Notes: generated by a model from the sequence alone, not told the origin. Counted from the stretch's first letter, positions 42,607 to 53,141 are shown. The stretch is 64,000 bases of DNA from Sphaerisporangium krabiense (GCF_014200435.1 NZ_JACHBR010000001.1:5460001-5524000); one strand, 5' to 3'. Made by a program: numbers and translations.

Positions 42607-44064
42607 TCAGGCCAGGCCGAGCTGCGCCTCGAAGCGGCCCTCTTCCAGACGGCGCTTGACCGTCGTCAGGAAGCGGGCGGCGTCGGCGCCGTCCACCAGG
42701 CGGTGGTCGTAGGTCAGCGCGAGGTACACCATCGAGCGGACGGCGATGACCTCGCCCTCAGGGGTGTCGACCACGACAGGGCGCTTGACGACCGCGCCCG
42801 TGCCGAGGATCGCGACCTGCGGCTGGTTGATGATCGGCGTGTCGAACAGCGCGCCGCGGCTGCCGGTGTTGGTCAGCGTGAACGTGCCGCCGGACAGCTC
42901 GTCGGGGCTGACCTTGTTGGTGCGGGTGCGCTCGGCCAGGTCGGCGATCTTGCGGGCGAGCCCGGCGAGGTTGAGGTCGCCGGCGTCCTTGATCACCGCG
43001 GAGGCCAGGCCGCGCTCGGCGTCCACGGCGAAGGCCAGGTGCTCGTGGTCGAAGTAGGTGACCTCGCTGGTCTCGCTGTTGATCACCGCGTTGAGCTTGG
43101 GGTGCTGCTTGAGCGCCTCGACGGTGGCCAGCGCGAAGAACGGCGTGAAGCTGAGCTTGACGCCCTCGCGGCGCTGGAACTCCGCCTTGGCGCGGTCGCG
43201 CAGCCGCGCGATCTTGGTGACGTCGACCTCGACGACCGTGGTGAGCTGCGCGGAGGTCTGCAGCGACTCCAGCGTGCGCTTGGCGATGGTCTGCCGGATG
43301 CGCGTCATCTTCTCGGTGCGCCCGCGCAGGGTGGTGTCGGCCTGGACCGGCTCGGGCGCCGGGGCCGGGGCCTGCGCCGCCGGGGCGGCGGGCGCGGCGG
43401 GCGCGGGCTGGGCGGCCTGCGGCGCCTGGGCCTGGGCGGCCTGCTCGCGCTGGGCGCGCGCCGCCTCCAGGACGTCCTGCTTGCGGATGCGGCCGCCGAC
43501 GCCGGTGCCGCTCAGGTTCTCGAGGTCGACGCCGTGCTCGGTGGCGAGCTTGCGCACCAGCGGCGTCACGTACGGGCTCTCGCCGCCCGCGGCGGGCGCC
43601 GCGGGGGCGCTCGGCGCGGCCGGGGTGGGCGGGGCCGGGGCGGCCTGGGGCCGCGGCGGCTGGGCCGCGGGCTGCGGCGGCTGAGGAATCGAGGACGCGG
43701 GGGCGGGGGCCGGCTCCGGGGCGGGGGCGGCCTTGGCCTCCTCCGGCTCGGGCTCCGGCTCCGGCTCGGGTTCGGGCTGCGCCTGCGGTTCGGCCTGCGC
43801 GGGAGCGGCCGCGCCCCCGGCGGCGCCGTTCTGGTCGATGACCGCCAGCTCGGCGCCGACCTCCACGGTCTCGTCCTCGGCGACCACGATCTTGGTCAGG
43901 ACGCCGGAGGACGGGGAGGGGATCTCGGTGTCGACCTTGTCGGTGGAGACCTCGAGCAACGGCTCGTCGGTCTCGACGTGGTCCCCCTCCTTCTTCAACC
44001 AGCGGGTGACGGTGCCCTCGGTCACGCTCTCGCCGAGCTGGGGCATGGTTACGGAAACCGGCAT
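42607..44064 (-). CDS. sucB: Dihydrolipoamide acyltransferase E2 (2-oxoglutarate dehydrogenase type)
   Basis: 485 residues. The lipoyl domain (1-80) has the modified Lys43 in STDKVDTE. A long Pro/Ala/Glu linker (82-165) carries an EP repeat. The E3-binding domain is near 164-200 ([20 protein letters not shown]). The catalytic domain (250-485) ends in [10 protein letters not shown], with active-site His454 and Asp458. It transfers acyl groups to CoA with LpdA, encoded upstream, reoxidising the lipoate made by LipB and LipA. One lipoyl domain and gene context favour SucB; a pyruvate dehydrogenase E2 cannot be excluded. Confidence 0.9.
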   Translation of the reverse strand: MPVSVTMPQLGESVTEGTVTRWLKKEGDHVETDEPLLEVSTDKVDTEIPSPSSGVLTKIVVAEDETVEVGAELAVIDQNGAAGGAAAPAQAEPQAQPEPEPEPEPEPEEAKAAPAPEPAPAPASSIPQPPQPAAQPPRPQAAPAPPTPAAPSAPAAPAAGGESPYVTPLVRKLATEHGVDLENLSGTGVGGRIRKQDVLEAARAQREQAAQAQAPQAAQPAPAAPAAPAAQAPAPAPEPVQADTTLRGRTEKMTRIRQTIAKRTLESLQTSAQLTTVVEVDVTKIARLRDRAKAEFQRREGVKLSFTPFFALATVEALKQHPKLNAVINSETSEVTYFDHEHLAFAVDAERGLASAVIKDAGDLNLAGLARKIADLAERTRTNKVSPDELSGGTFTLTNTGSRGALFDTPIINQPQVAILGTGAVVKRPVVVDTPEGEVIAVRSMVYLALTYDHRLVDGADAARFLTTVKRRLEEGRFEAQLGLA

Positions 44065-44098
44065 GGTGTCTGTCTTCTCTCGCGTTTCCTGTGAGGGC

Positions 44099-45478
44099 TT
44101 AGTTGTGTACGTGAAGGGGCTTGCCGGCCAGGGCGAGCATCGCCTCGCCGACAGCCTCGGACTGGGTCGGGTGCGCGTGGATGAGCTGGGCCACCTCGGA
44201 GGGCAACGCCTCCCAGTTGTAGATCAACTGCCCCTCGGTGACGAGTTCACCCATGCGCTTGCCCACCATGTGGACGCCGAGCACCGGGCCGTCCTTCTGG
44301 GAGACGATCTTGACGGCGCCCTGCGTGCCGATGATCTGGCTCTTGGGGTTGCCGCCCAGGTCGTAGACGAGTTCCGTGATCTCGTAGCCTCGTTCCCTGG
44401 CGACGGCCGACGTGATGCCGACCGAGGCCACCTCGGGGTCGGAGTAGGTGATGCGGGGCACGCCCGCGTAGTCGATCGGCACCGGGTCGAGGCCGGCGAT
44501 GTGCTCGGCGACCAGGATGCCCTCGGCGAAGCCCGCGTGCGCGAGCTGGAGGGTCGGGATGAGGTCGCCGACGGCGTAGACGCCCGGGACGCCGGTGCGG
44601 CAGAACTCGTCGACGACGACGGTGCCGCGCTCGATCGTGACGCCGGACTCCTCGTACCCGAGGTCGGCCGAGACCGCGCCGCGGCCGACCGCCACGAGCA
44701 GCAGCTCGGCCTCCAGGGTCTTGCCGCCCTCCAGCGTGACGATCACGCCGGTGTCGTTGCTCTTGACGCTCTCGAAGCGGGTGCCGAGCTCGTACTTGAT
44801 GCCCCGGCGGCGGAAGGCGCGCTCCAGGAGCTTGGAGCTGGACTCCTCCTCCAGCGGGAGCAGGTGGGGCAGGGCCTCGACGATCGTGACCTCGGCGCCG
44901 AAGGAGCGCCAGACGGAGGCGAACTCGACGCCGATCACGCCGCCGCCGAGGACGATCACCGACGCGGGGACGCGGTCCAGCTTGAGGGCGTGGTCGCTGG
45001 TGATGACGCGCTCGCCGTCGATGTCCAGGCCGGGCAGCGACCGCGGCGCCGAGCCGGTGGCCAGCACGACGGCGCGGCCCTCGACGGCCTGGTCGCCGAC
45101 GATGACGCGGCCGGGGCCCGCGAGCCTGCCCGCGCCCTCGATGAGCGTGACGCCGCGGCTCTTCAGCAGCCCCTGCACGCCCTTCCAGGCGCGGTTGACG
45201 ATCTTGTCCTTGAACGCGTGGACGCCGGGCATGTCGATGCCCTCGAACCTCGCCTTGACGCCCACGCTCGTGGCCTCGCGGGTCTCGTCGGCGACCTCCG
45301 CCGCGTGCAGCAGCGCCTTGGTGGGGATGCACCCCCGGTGCAGGCACGTGCCGCCGATCTTGTCCTTCTCGATCAGCGCGACGGACTTGCCGAGCTCGGC
45401 CGCCCGCAGGGCGCAGGCGTACCCGCCGCTACCGCCGCCCAGGACAACGATGTCGAAGGGGCCGGTGCCATCAGCCAC
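44099..45478 (-). CDS. lpdA: Dihydrolipoyl dehydrogenase E3
   Basis: 459 residues. FAD motif [12 protein letters not shown] at 11-22, redox pair Cys45/Cys50 in [12 protein letters not shown]-binding [14 protein letters not shown], and the C-terminal [14 protein letters not shown] with the catalytic His-Glu pair. It reoxidises dihydrolipoamide on SucB. It lies 34 bp upstream of sucB and 155 bp downstream of pepA, in the same direction, so E3 and E2 are expressed together. Confidence 0.96.
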   Translation of the reverse strand: MADGTGPFDIVVLGGGSGGYACALRAAELGKSVALIEKDKIGGTCLHRGCIPTKALLHAAEVADETREATSVGVKARFEGIDMPGVHAFKDKIVNRAWKGVQGLLKSRGVTLIEGAGRLAGPGRVIVGDQAVEGRAVVLATGSAPRSLPGLDIDGERVITSDHALKLDRVPASVIVLGGGVIGVEFASVWRSFGAEVTIVEALPHLLPLEEESSSKLLERAFRRRGIKYELGTRFESVKSNDTGVIVTLEGGKTLEAELLLVAVGRGAVSADLGYEESGVTIERGTVVVDEFCRTGVPGVYAVGDLIPTLQLAHAGFAEGILVAEHIAGLDPVPIDYAGVPRITYSDPEVASVGITSAVARERGYEITELVYDLGGNPKSQIIGTQGAVKIVSQKDGPVLGVHMVGKRMGELVTEGQLIYNWEALPSEVAQLIHAHPTQSEAVGEAMLALAGKPLHVHN

Positions 45479-45633
45479 TGGAAAGCTCCTTGTCGGATCG
45501 GTGGGCCCTCGCGGCCGGCGTCGCCGCCCGTGATCTACGACGGAGGCGCGCCAGGCCTGCCCAACAGCATCTTTTCACTTGTCCCGCGTGCGCGTGACGC
45601 GCCGGCCTCCTCGACGGCGGCGTCACGCGTTCA

Positions 45634-47133
45634 TCATGCCCCGCCGTCGGCCTGGTGGCGTTCGGCCAGCGCGACGAGGGTGCGGGTGACGTATCCCGTG
45701 CCGCCCTTGGGGATGTAGCCATAGGGGGCCTCCTTGTTGAAGGCGGGCCCGGCGATGTCGATGTGCGCCCAGCGCGTGCCGTCCGGCACGAACTCGCGCA
45801 GGAAGATGCCCGCGGCGAGCATGCTGCCCGAGCGCTCGGGGTTGAGGTTGGCGATGTCGGCGATCGGGGAGTCCAGGCCCTTGCGCAGCTCCTCGGGCAG
45901 GGGCATGCCCCAGGCGGCCTCGCCCTGGCCGGCGGCCACCTCGACGACCTGCTCGCGCAGCTCGTCGTCGGAGGCCATGACGCCGGAGGTGCGCCAGCCG
46001 AGCGCGACGATCTGCCCGCCGGTGAGCGTGGCGACGTCGACGATGATGTCGGGGGAGTCCTCGCCGGCGCGGGCGATGCCGTCCACGAGGACCAGGCGGC
46101 CCTCGGCGTCGGTGTCGAGCACCTCGACGGTCCTGCCCGAGTAGGTGGTGAGGACGTCGGAGGGGCGCTGGGCGCTGCCGCTTGGCATGTTCTCGGCCAG
46201 GCACAGGTAGCCGACGACGTTGACGCGCAGGCCGAGCCTGGCGATGGCGAGCAGCGCGCCGAACACCGCGCCCGCGCCGCCCATGTCCGACTTCATCCAC
46301 GCCATGGAGGCGGACGGCTTGAGCGACAGGCCGCCGGAGTCGAAGGTGATGCCCTTGCCGATGAAGGCGAGGGTCGTGGCGGCCTCGGGGTGGGTGTAGC
46401 CGAGGCGCACCAGGCGGGGCGGGTTGACCGAGCCCTGGCCGACGCCGACGATGCCGCCGTAGCCGCCCTCCTTGAGCGCGGTCTCGTCCAGCACCTCCAC
46501 CGAGAGGCCCGCCTTGGCCGCGCTCTCCTCGGCGATCTCGGCGAAGCGGGCCGGCGGGAGGTCGGACGGCGGGGTGTTGACCAGGTCGCGGACCAGCGCG
46601 ACGGACTCGGCGAGCGTGGCGGCCCTGGCGACGGCCTCCTCGCCGCCGTCCGCGCCGCTCAGCACGGTGAGCTCGCCGACCGGGGCCTTCTGCTCCTCGG
46701 CGGTGCGGTATTTCACGAAGTCGTAGGCGCCGAGCAGGCCGCCGAGCGCCACGGCCTCGGCCTGCTCCGGCGTCGCGGCGGGCAGCGCGAGCGCGACGCG
46801 CGGCGTGCCGGCCAGCGAGCGGACGGCGGCGCCCGCGGCGCGGCGCAGGACCTCCAGGTCGTAGGAGTCGCCCTCGGGGGCCTCGCCGAGGCCGGCCGCG
46901 ACGACCACGGCGGCGGGCAGGGCGCCGAACGTCGGGATCTTGGCGATCTCGCCGGCCTTGCCGGTGAAGCCGAGGGCTCCGAGCGTCGCCGCGAGGCCAC
47001 CCGAGAGCGCGGCGTCGACGCCGTCCGCGCCCGGCGCGGGGCGGGGGCCCGCGGGGGAGGTGCTGATACCGACTACGAGGGCGTCGGTGTCCACCGACCC
47101 CGAGTCAAGGGCGTTAAGTCGCACTGTCGTCAC
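45634..47133 (-). CDS. pepA: Leucyl aminopeptidase (M17)
   Basis: 499 residues from GTG. The M17 metal and catalytic residues are visible in GKGITFDSGGLSLKP (Lys and Asp), MKSDMGGAGA, and DTDAEGRLVLVD with the Arg. The N-terminal macro-like domain (1-170) is present. It releases N-terminal amino acids as a di-zinc hexamer in the cytoplasm. GTG at 47133 is preferred because TAGCAT lies eight bases upstream, a spacing for leaderless initiation. It is divergent from the GntR operon; the 148-bp gap contains both promoters and the GntR operators. Confidence 0.95.
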   Translation of the reverse strand: MTTVRLNALDSGSVDTDALVVGISTSPAGPRPAPGADGVDAALSGGLAATLGALGFTGKAGEIAKIPTFGALPAAVVVAAGLGEAPEGDSYDLEVLRRAAGAAVRSLAGTPRVALALPAATPEQAEAVALGGLLGAYDFVKYRTAEEQKAPVGELTVLSGADGGEEAVARAATLAESVALVRDLVNTPPSDLPPARFAEIAEESAAKAGLSVEVLDETALKEGGYGGIVGVGQGSVNPPRLVRLGYTHPEAATTLAFIGKGITFDSGGLSLKPSASMAWMKSDMGGAGAVFGALLAIARLGLRVNVVGYLCLAENMPSGSAQRPSDVLTTYSGRTVEVLDTDAEGRLVLVDGIARAGEDSPDIIVDVATLTGGQIVALGWRTSGVMASDDELREQVVEVAAGQGEAAWGMPLPEELRKGLDSPIADIANLNPERSGSMLAAGIFLREFVPDGTRWAHIDIAGPAFNKEAPYGYIPKGGTGYVTRTLVALAERHQADGGA

Positions 47134-47141
47134 GTAGGCCG

Positions 47142-47147
47142 ATGCTA
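47142..47147 (-). promoter_or_regulatory. Probable -10 element of leaderless pepA promoter
   Basis: TAGCAT on the minus strand ends eight bases before the GTG start of pepA, and no Shine-Dalgarno sequence intervenes. Confidence 0.45.
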
Positions 47148-47213
47148 GTCCTGCACGCCCCGTACGCATAAACGAGGGTTCGTCCTACGAATTCGTTCAC
47201 CTGTGGCGACGCC

Positions 47214-47240
47214 GATGGTGCTACTCGTATCGGCACCATC
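47214..47240. promoter_or_regulatory. GntR operator, upstream copy
   Basis: GATGGTGC and GCACCATC form an 8-bp inverted repeat around an 11-base centre, about 40 bp before the regulator gene. The half-site is shared with the second operator. Confidence 0.6.
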
Positions 47241-47258
47241 CCCACCAATCTCCGACAC

Positions 47259-47283
47259 ATGGTGCTACTGTGGCTAGCACCAT
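47259..47283. promoter_or_regulatory. GntR operator overlapping the start codon
   Basis: ATGGTGCTA and TAGCACCAT are a perfect 9-bp inverted repeat with a 7-base centre. The repeat covers the probable -10 region and the first two bases of the regulator ATG, so binding there would block its own transcription. Confidence 0.7.
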
Positions 47284-47629
47284 GTTGCTCACCCTGGACC
47301 TGAACGACCCCCGGCCCCTGCACGAGCAGGTCGCCTCGGCGGTCAGGCAGGCCGTCGCCTCGGGCGTCGTCACCCCCGGGCAGCGCCTGCCGTCGGCGCG
47401 CCAGCTCGCCGCCGCGCTCGGCGTCAACGCCAACACGGTGCTGCGCGCGCTGCGCGACCTGCGCGACGAGGGGGTGCTGGAGTTCCGCCGCGGCCGGGGC
47501 GTCTCCGTCCTGCGCCCCCCCGACGGCCGCGAACTCGTCATGCGAAGGACGCGGGAACTGCTGGAGGAGGCGCGGCTGTACGGCCTCGACCCCGAGGAGG
47601 TCATCGAAATGATCAGGGCGTCGTCATGA
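47282..47629 (+). CDS. GntR-family (YtrA-type) transcriptional regulator
   Basis: 115 residues. The GntR winged helix covers about 7-75 (PLHEQVASAVRQAVASG, PGQRLPSARQLAAALGVNAN with the recognition helix, TVLRALRDLRDEG). A short C-terminal dimerisation helix (82-110) replaces the large effector domain, as in YtrA regulators. The gene has no ribosome binding site; two inverted repeats upstream suggest autorepression. The ATG of the next gene overlaps its stop (ATGA), so it controls the two membrane-protein genes downstream. Confidence 0.9.
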   Translation: MLLTLDLNDPRPLHEQVASAVRQAVASGVVTPGQRLPSARQLAAALGVNANTVLRALRDLRDEGVLEFRRGRGVSVLRPPDGRELVMRRTRELLEEARLYGLDPEEVIEMIRASS

Positions 47630-48621
47630 ACGGGCGTCCGTGGCTCGCCCGCGTCGCCGCCGGATGGGCGGCCCTCGTCACCGTGGTCCTGGTGGCCGTC
47701 CCCCTCGCGCTGAGAGGCCGGCTGCCCGACCCGCTCGCCACCCACTGGGACGTGTCCGGCTCGCCGGACGGCGCGATGTCCTTCTGGGCGTGGTTCGCCA
47801 TGGAGGCCGCCCTGTGGGCGCTGCTCGTGGCCTGCGCCGCCCGCGGCGTCCTGCGCGCCGGCGCCGTGGCGAGGGGCGCGGCGGCGGCCACCCGCGGCCG
47901 CGCGGCCGGGGCCCTGTTCGCGGGCGGCGGGGTGTTCCTGCTGGCCCAGCAGTGGGCGACGCTCGCCGCCAACCTCGGGAACCCGGACTGGCGCGACGCG
48001 GCGCCGCTCGGCTGGCGCGCCGTCCTGGTGCCCGCCGCCGCGATCGCCGCCGGCGCGCTCGGCGTGCTGGTCGCCTCGGCGGGCGCCGGAGAGGCGGAGC
48101 CCGAGCCGCCCGCGCGGCCCGCCGTTCCCGTGCCCCTGAGGAGAGGGCAGCGCGCGGTGTGGGTGTCCTCGGCCAGGAACACCGGCGCGGCGATCGGCGG
48201 CGTCGCGGCGCTGGCCGCGGCCCTGGTGCTCGTCCTCACGCGCACGACGCTCGGGCCGAGCGGCCTGGAGAGCGCCGCGATCGGGCTGACGATCGCCGGG
48301 CTGGCGCTGCTGGCGGCGTCCACGGTCGGGGTGAGCGTCGGAGAGGAGGGCATGGTGATCTCGTTCGGCCCGTTCGGCCGCCTCCGGCGCAGGGTGCCGC
48401 TCGGCAGGATCCAGAGCGCCCGCGTGGAGGTGAAGGGCCCGTTCGAGACCGGCGGCTGGGGCTTCCGCGGCCTGCCCGGCATGGCGACGATCATGATCAG
48501 GGGCGGGGAGTGCCTGGTCGTCCGCTACCACTCGGGCGGCGAGCTGGCCGTGACCGTCGACGACGCCCATCGCGGGGCCGCGCTGATCAACGCCCTCGTC
48601 GCGAGGAGCGGCGTCCGATGA
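47626..48621 (+). CDS. DUF1648-containing membrane protein
   Basis: 331 residues. An N-terminal DUF1648 segment has PDPLATHWDVSGSPDGAMS near 35-53, followed by helices about 56-72, 90-107 and 130-150, then a second helix pair (190-235). A C-terminal soluble PH-like region (240-325) has a VGEEGMVISFGPF start. Such proteins are membrane-located with unknown function and often sit beside YtrA-type GntR regulators. It overlaps the regulator and the CPBP gene by four bases each, forming a coupled trio. Confidence 0.8.
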   Translation: MNGRPWLARVAAGWAALVTVVLVAVPLALRGRLPDPLATHWDVSGSPDGAMSFWAWFAMEAALWALLVACAARGVLRAGAVARGAAAATRGRAAGALFAGGGVFLLAQQWATLAANLGNPDWRDAAPLGWRAVLVPAAAIAAGALGVLVASAGAGEAEPEPPARPAVPVPLRRGQRAVWVSSARNTGAAIGGVAALAAALVLVLTRTTLGPSGLESAAIGLTIAGLALLAASTVGVSVGEEGMVISFGPFGRLRRRVPLGRIQSARVEVKGPFETGGWGFRGLPGMATIMIRGGECLVVRYHSGGELAVTVDDAHRGAALINALVARSGVR

Positions 48622-49532
48622 GCCGCCGTCCCGGCGACCTCGCCGTCTTCCTGCTCGTCGCCTACGGCCTGTCGTGGCTGGCCGCGCTGCCGTTGTGGAT
48701 CACGGGCCGGTCCGGGCTGACCACGGTCACCGGCTTCGTCATGATGTTCACCCCGGCGCTGGCCGTGCTCGCCGTGTGGCGCCTTCGCCATCGCGACATC
48801 CCGTTCCGCGAGTGGGCCCGCGGGACGGGGCTCACGCTCGGGCCGGCACGCGGGCGTGGCCTGCGGTTCGTCCTGGTCGGCTGGGGCGGCACCGCGCTGC
48901 TGGTCCTGCTCGCGCTGGGCGTCAGCGTCGCGACCGGGCTGCTCAGCGTGGACCTGTCCGGCCTGAGCCTCCTGCGGCGCGAGCTGGCCTCGGCCACCGG
49001 CGGGACGCCCCTGCCGCTGGATCCGCGGACGCTCGCGGTGATCCAGGTCGTCCAAGGGCTGGTCATCGGGCCGGTGCTCAACGCGATCCCGTCCCTGGGC
49101 GAGGAGTACGGCTGGCGCGGCTGGCTGCTGCCCAGGCTGATGCCCCTCGGCGCCGTCCGCGCGCTGGTCCTCTCCGGCGTGATCTGGGGACTGTGGCACG
49201 CGCCGCTCACCCTGCGCGGCTACAACTACGCCCAGCTCGGGCCGTGGGCCGCCCCGGTGTTCGTCGTCTTCTGCGTGCTGTTCGGGATCTTCCTCGGCGT
49301 GCTGCGCCTGCGGTCGGACAGTGTCTGGCCCGCGGTGGCCGGGCACGCCACGCTGAACGCCCTGGCCGGGCTGCCCCTGCTGCTGGGGGACGCGGCGCGC
49401 CCGCCGGACCTGCTGCTCGCGGGGATCACCGGCGTGGTCGGCTGGGCGCTGCTCGCGGTCGTGGCGGTCGTGGCGGTCGTCCTCCTGCGCCGGCGGCCGG
49501 CCCTTGCCGCGCCGGTGCCTCCCCGGGCGTGA
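48618..49532 (+). CDS. CPBP-family intramembrane metalloprotease
   Basis: 304 residues with about eight hydrophobic segments. The CPBP (Abi) motifs are visible: EEYGWRG at 162-168 (Glu pair), then WGLWHAPL and GHATLNALAG with the His residues. These proteins are CAAX-prenyl-protease-like enzymes of bacterial membranes; roles include bacteriocin self-protection and regulation. The ATG overlaps the DUF1648 gene stop. Substrate is unknown. Third gene of the GntR operon. Confidence 0.88.
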   Translation: MSRRPGDLAVFLLVAYGLSWLAALPLWITGRSGLTTVTGFVMMFTPALAVLAVWRLRHRDIPFREWARGTGLTLGPARGRGLRFVLVGWGGTALLVLLALGVSVATGLLSVDLSGLSLLRRELASATGGTPLPLDPRTLAVIQVVQGLVIGPVLNAIPSLGEEYGWRGWLLPRLMPLGAVRALVLSGVIWGLWHAPLTLRGYNYAQLGPWAAPVFVVFCVLFGIFLGVLRLRSDSVWPAVAGHATLNALAGLPLLLGDAARPPDLLLAGITGVVGWALLAVVAVVAVVLLRRRPALAAPVPPRA

Positions 49533-49545
49533 GCCTCGCGGCGGG

Positions 49546-50313
49546 TCAGGGCGCGGCGGCGCAGACGACCAGCGCGATCGTGGCGCTCACCTCGACCAGG
49601 GCCCCGAGCACGTCGCCGGTGATCCCGCCGAGCCGCCGGATCGCGTGCGCCAGCACCGCCCAGGCCGCGCCGAGCCCCGCCGCGGCGGCCACCAGGTAGA
49701 TCACCGGGTGCTCCGCCACCAGGCCGATCGCCAGGGCCGCCGCCGCCACGGCGGCGGACGCGTAGATCGCCGAGGTCCGCCGCACGGTCCCGGCGACCAT
49801 CGCCCCGAGGCCGCCCGGCCGCGCCGCGGGGACGCCCGCCACGCAGGCCCACGTCACCGCCAGCCGCCCGGCCGTCCCGGCCAGCACCAGCGCCGCGGGG
49901 CCGGCCTCGGCCGCGGCGGCGACCTGCGCCAGCGCGGTGAGCACGAGCGTGACCACGCCGAACGGCCCGATGTCCGAGCGCTTCATGATCTCCAGCGCCT
50001 GCGCGGCGGGCCGCCCGCTGCCGAGCCCGTCGGCGAGGTCGGCCAGGCCGTCCAGGTGCAGGCCGCGGGTCAGCGCGGCCAGCGCGGCGACCCCGGCGAC
50101 GGCGGCGAGCAGCGGCGAGACCAGCAGCCCCGCGAGCGTCATCACCGCCCCGGCCGCGAGCCCGAGGAGCAGGCCGACCAGCGGCGCGAGCGTCATGGCC
50201 CACCCGGCCGTCTCCCGGTCGGCGCGCGGCAGCCCCGCCGGCCAGATGCTCAGGGTGCCGACGGCCAGGCGCAGCCCCGCGGCGATCGGCTCCGGGACGA
50301 AGGGTGCGGACAT
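49546..50313 (-). CDS. cobS: Adenosylcobinamide-GDP ribazoletransferase
   Basis: 255 residues, mostly membrane helices. The CobS signature TRGLHLDGLADLADGLG near 86-102 gives the conserved Asp-rich HLDGLxD motif, and MKRSDIGPFG follows. It condenses adenosylcobinamide-GDP with alpha-ribazole to make cobalamin phosphate. It follows cobU by 83 bp, a gap that contains a duplicated copy of the cobU 3' end. Its stop lies 13 bases from that of the convergent CPBP gene. Confidence 0.93.
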   Translation of the reverse strand: MSAPFVPEPIAAGLRLAVGTLSIWPAGLPRADRETAGWAMTLAPLVGLLLGLAAGAVMTLAGLLVSPLLAAVAGVAALAALTRGLHLDGLADLADGLGSGRPAAQALEIMKRSDIGPFGVVTLVLTALAQVAAAAEAGPAALVLAGTAGRLAVTWACVAGVPAARPGGLGAMVAGTVRRTSAIYASAAVAAAALAIGLVAEHPVIYLVAAAAGLGAAWAVLAHAIRRLGGITGDVLGALVEVSATIALVVCAAAP

Positions 50314-50324
50314 CTCGGCTGAAT

Positions 50325-50411
50325 CTCCAGGACTTCGGATCGGCAGGGGGCGACCGGCTTCGGGGCGAAGGACGCGGCGGCCGTCCCTCCAGGACGTCAG
50401 ATCGGCAGGGG
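50325..50411. repeat. Diverged tandem copy of the cobU 3' end
   Basis: A 25-bp stretch starting CTCCAGGAC at 50325 recurs at 50387 with two mismatches (ACTTCGG versus ACGTCAG). The second copy includes the cobU stop codon. AAGGACGCGGC, next to both copies, is also duplicated, with an 18-bp insertion in the left copy. This points to a short duplication between cobU and cobS. Confidence 0.7.
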
Positions 50412-51500
50412 AAGGACGCGGCCGGCCACGACCAGCAGGGCCTCCTCCGACTCCTCGGCCAGCCCCCGGTTGAGCCGGCCGAGCGCGTCGCGGAACACCC
50501 GCCCGGCGGCGGTCGCGGGCACCACGCTCAGCCCCACCTCGTCGCTGACCGCCACCACCTGCGCCCGGGTCCGCCGCCACGCCGCCACCAGCTCCTCGCA
50601 GCGGGCCGCCACCGCGTCCAGCGCCGTGCCGAACCGTCCCGGCTTGCGCCCGCGCGGACGGTCGTGCGCGGGGTCGTCCCAGGCGCCGCAGGCGTCGAAG
50701 ACGGCGGCCAGCCAGGTGCCGATCCCGTCGATGAGCAGCGGCCCCGACTCCGACCTGAGCAGGGCCTCCAGCTCGGTGGTCTCGATGGTCGCCCAGTACG
50801 GCGGGCGCCGGTCCCGGTGGGCGCGCACCCGGGCCAGCCAGTCCTCGTCGAGCCTGCCCGTGGGCCCGGTGGCCACGTAGGTCACGTCGGGCTCGGCGAT
50901 CAGCCGGGTCTCCGCCTCCTCCGACTTGCCCGAGCGCGCGCCGCCGAGCACCAGCACGCGCTTGGGCGCGGGGGCGCGGGCGGGCGCGGGCCGCCTGGTG
51001 TCCAGCGTCGTGCCGTCGGCGACGACCTCGGCGCCCCAGAACGCCAGGCGTCTGGACAGCTCGGCCTCCGAGGGCGCCCGGTGGTCCAGGCCGACGGCGA
51101 CGACCCGCGTCCTGTCCGTCACCAGGCCGCGGCGGCGCAGGTCGCCGAGGCGCTGCGGACGGTCGAGCAGGTCGATGAGCACCAGGTCGTAGGCGTCCTC
51201 CGCCCAGCTCGGCGAGGGCTCGCCCGCGCGCCCGCCGGGCGGCGCCGCGTGCAGCACCCGGCTGCGGTCGGGGCCGCTGACCGCGTAGCCGTCCGGGGTG
51301 ACGGTCATGCGGTAGCCCTTGGGGAGCGTGGCCGGCGGGGCGAGGGCGAGCCCGGCGGGCGGCGCGAGGCGCACCACGTCGTCCAGCACCACGGCCGTGG
51401 GCAGGCGGTGCCCGGCGGGCAGGCGGCCGCAGGAGGCGCAGCCGCAGCCGGGCTCGGGCCAGCCGTAGGGACCGGCCGTGCCGGACAGCAGGACCTTCAC
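50397..51500 (-). CDS. cobU: Bifunctional adenosylcobinamide kinase/adenosylcobinamide-phosphate guanylyltransferase with N-terminal extension
   Basis: About 367 residues. The C-terminal about 190 residues are CobU: P-loop GGARSGKSE near 189, VAVSDEVGLSVVPA and RDALGRLNRGLAEES. The N-terminal 170 residues start KVLLSGTAGPYGWPEPGCGCASC and form an actinobacterial extension with a cysteine cluster (GCGCASC) of unknown role. The protein phosphorylates and guanylylates cobinamide in cobalamin synthesis. The GTG at 51500 is a best guess; other GTG codons lie upstream. No cobalamin riboswitch was found before it. Confidence 0.85.
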   Translation of the reverse strand: MKVLLSGTAGPYGWPEPGCGCASCGRLPAGHRLPTAVVLDDVVRLAPPAGLALAPPATLPKGYRMTVTPDGYAVSGPDRSRVLHAAPPGGRAGEPSPSWAEDAYDLVLIDLLDRPQRLGDLRRRGLVTDRTRVVAVGLDHRAPSEAELSRRLAFWGAEVVADGTTLDTRRPAPARAPAPKRVLVLGGARSGKSEEAETRLIAEPDVTYVATGPTGRLDEDWLARVRAHRDRRPPYWATIETTELEALLRSESGPLLIDGIGTWLAAVFDACGAWDDPAHDRPRGRKPGRFGTALDAVAARCEELVAAWRRTRAQVVAVSDEVGLSVVPATAAGRVFRDALGRLNRGLAEESEEALLVVAGRVLPLPI

Positions 51501-51772
51501 CAGGCCCCGCACGAGGACCGGGCCGGCGAACAGAGGCGCGGGAAGCGGGAGAACGCGGATGCCGCCGCCGTCGCGGGTCCGGGCGCCGGAGGACGGGGCG
51601 TGGGCGGCATGGGACGGCCTCCATCGTTCGAAGGGAGCAAGGCGGGGCGGACGCCCCGGGCCTCCTGGTCCGGCCCGAGCCCGGCGGCAAGATCTGCGGC
51701 ACACTCCAGGAGATAGGGTTCGCACAACCATGGTGTGGGTATTGGGCGATCCCGCGAAAAGGAGCGTATGGC

Positions 51773-51979
51773 ATGACTTGGCGCTGGCGATATGAAAACG
51801 CGAACGGCGGCGAGGTAACGGACGGCCCGCTTCCCCGCGAGATCTTTCCCAGCCAGGCCGACGCGGAGTCATGGCTCGGGGAAAACTGGCGGACGCTGCT
51901 GACGGCTGGGATCGAGCAGGTCACGCTGCTGGAGGACGACAAGGTCGAGTACGCGGGAATGTCGTTGCGCGTCGAGTGA
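51773..51979 (+). CDS. Conserved small actinobacterial protein
   Basis: 68 residues: TWRWRYENANGGEV at the start, FPSQADAESWLGENWRTLL, and QVTLLEDDKVEYAGMSL. This layout is shared by a small conserved actinobacterial family of unknown function, probably one soluble alpha/beta domain. There is no signal peptide. AAAGGAG lies ten bases before the ATG. It is flanked by divergent cobU and a convergent aldo/keto reductase and appears monocistronic. Confidence 0.8.
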   Translation: MTWRWRYENANGGEVTDGPLPREIFPSQADAESWLGENWRTLLTAGIEQVTLLEDDKVEYAGMSLRVE

Positions 51980-52066
51980 GAGGGCCGTGCGCCCCCCGCC
52001 TTTACCCGGTGCCGGTGTGACCGTAACGGTTTCGAGCGACCGGAGGGACAGGGGGCGGAACGGGGA

Positions 52067-53065
<999 letters not shown>

Positions 53066-53141
53066 GTTCTGACCTTAACGACCCATGGCGATGCCGCCGC
53101 GGGCCGGCGGAAGGGCCGGCCACGGCGTCACCGCCCGGGCG

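Noticed and set aside
51501-51772. Cobalamin riboswitch before cobU
   Set aside because: No B12 box or the usual conserved segments could be found in 272 bp.
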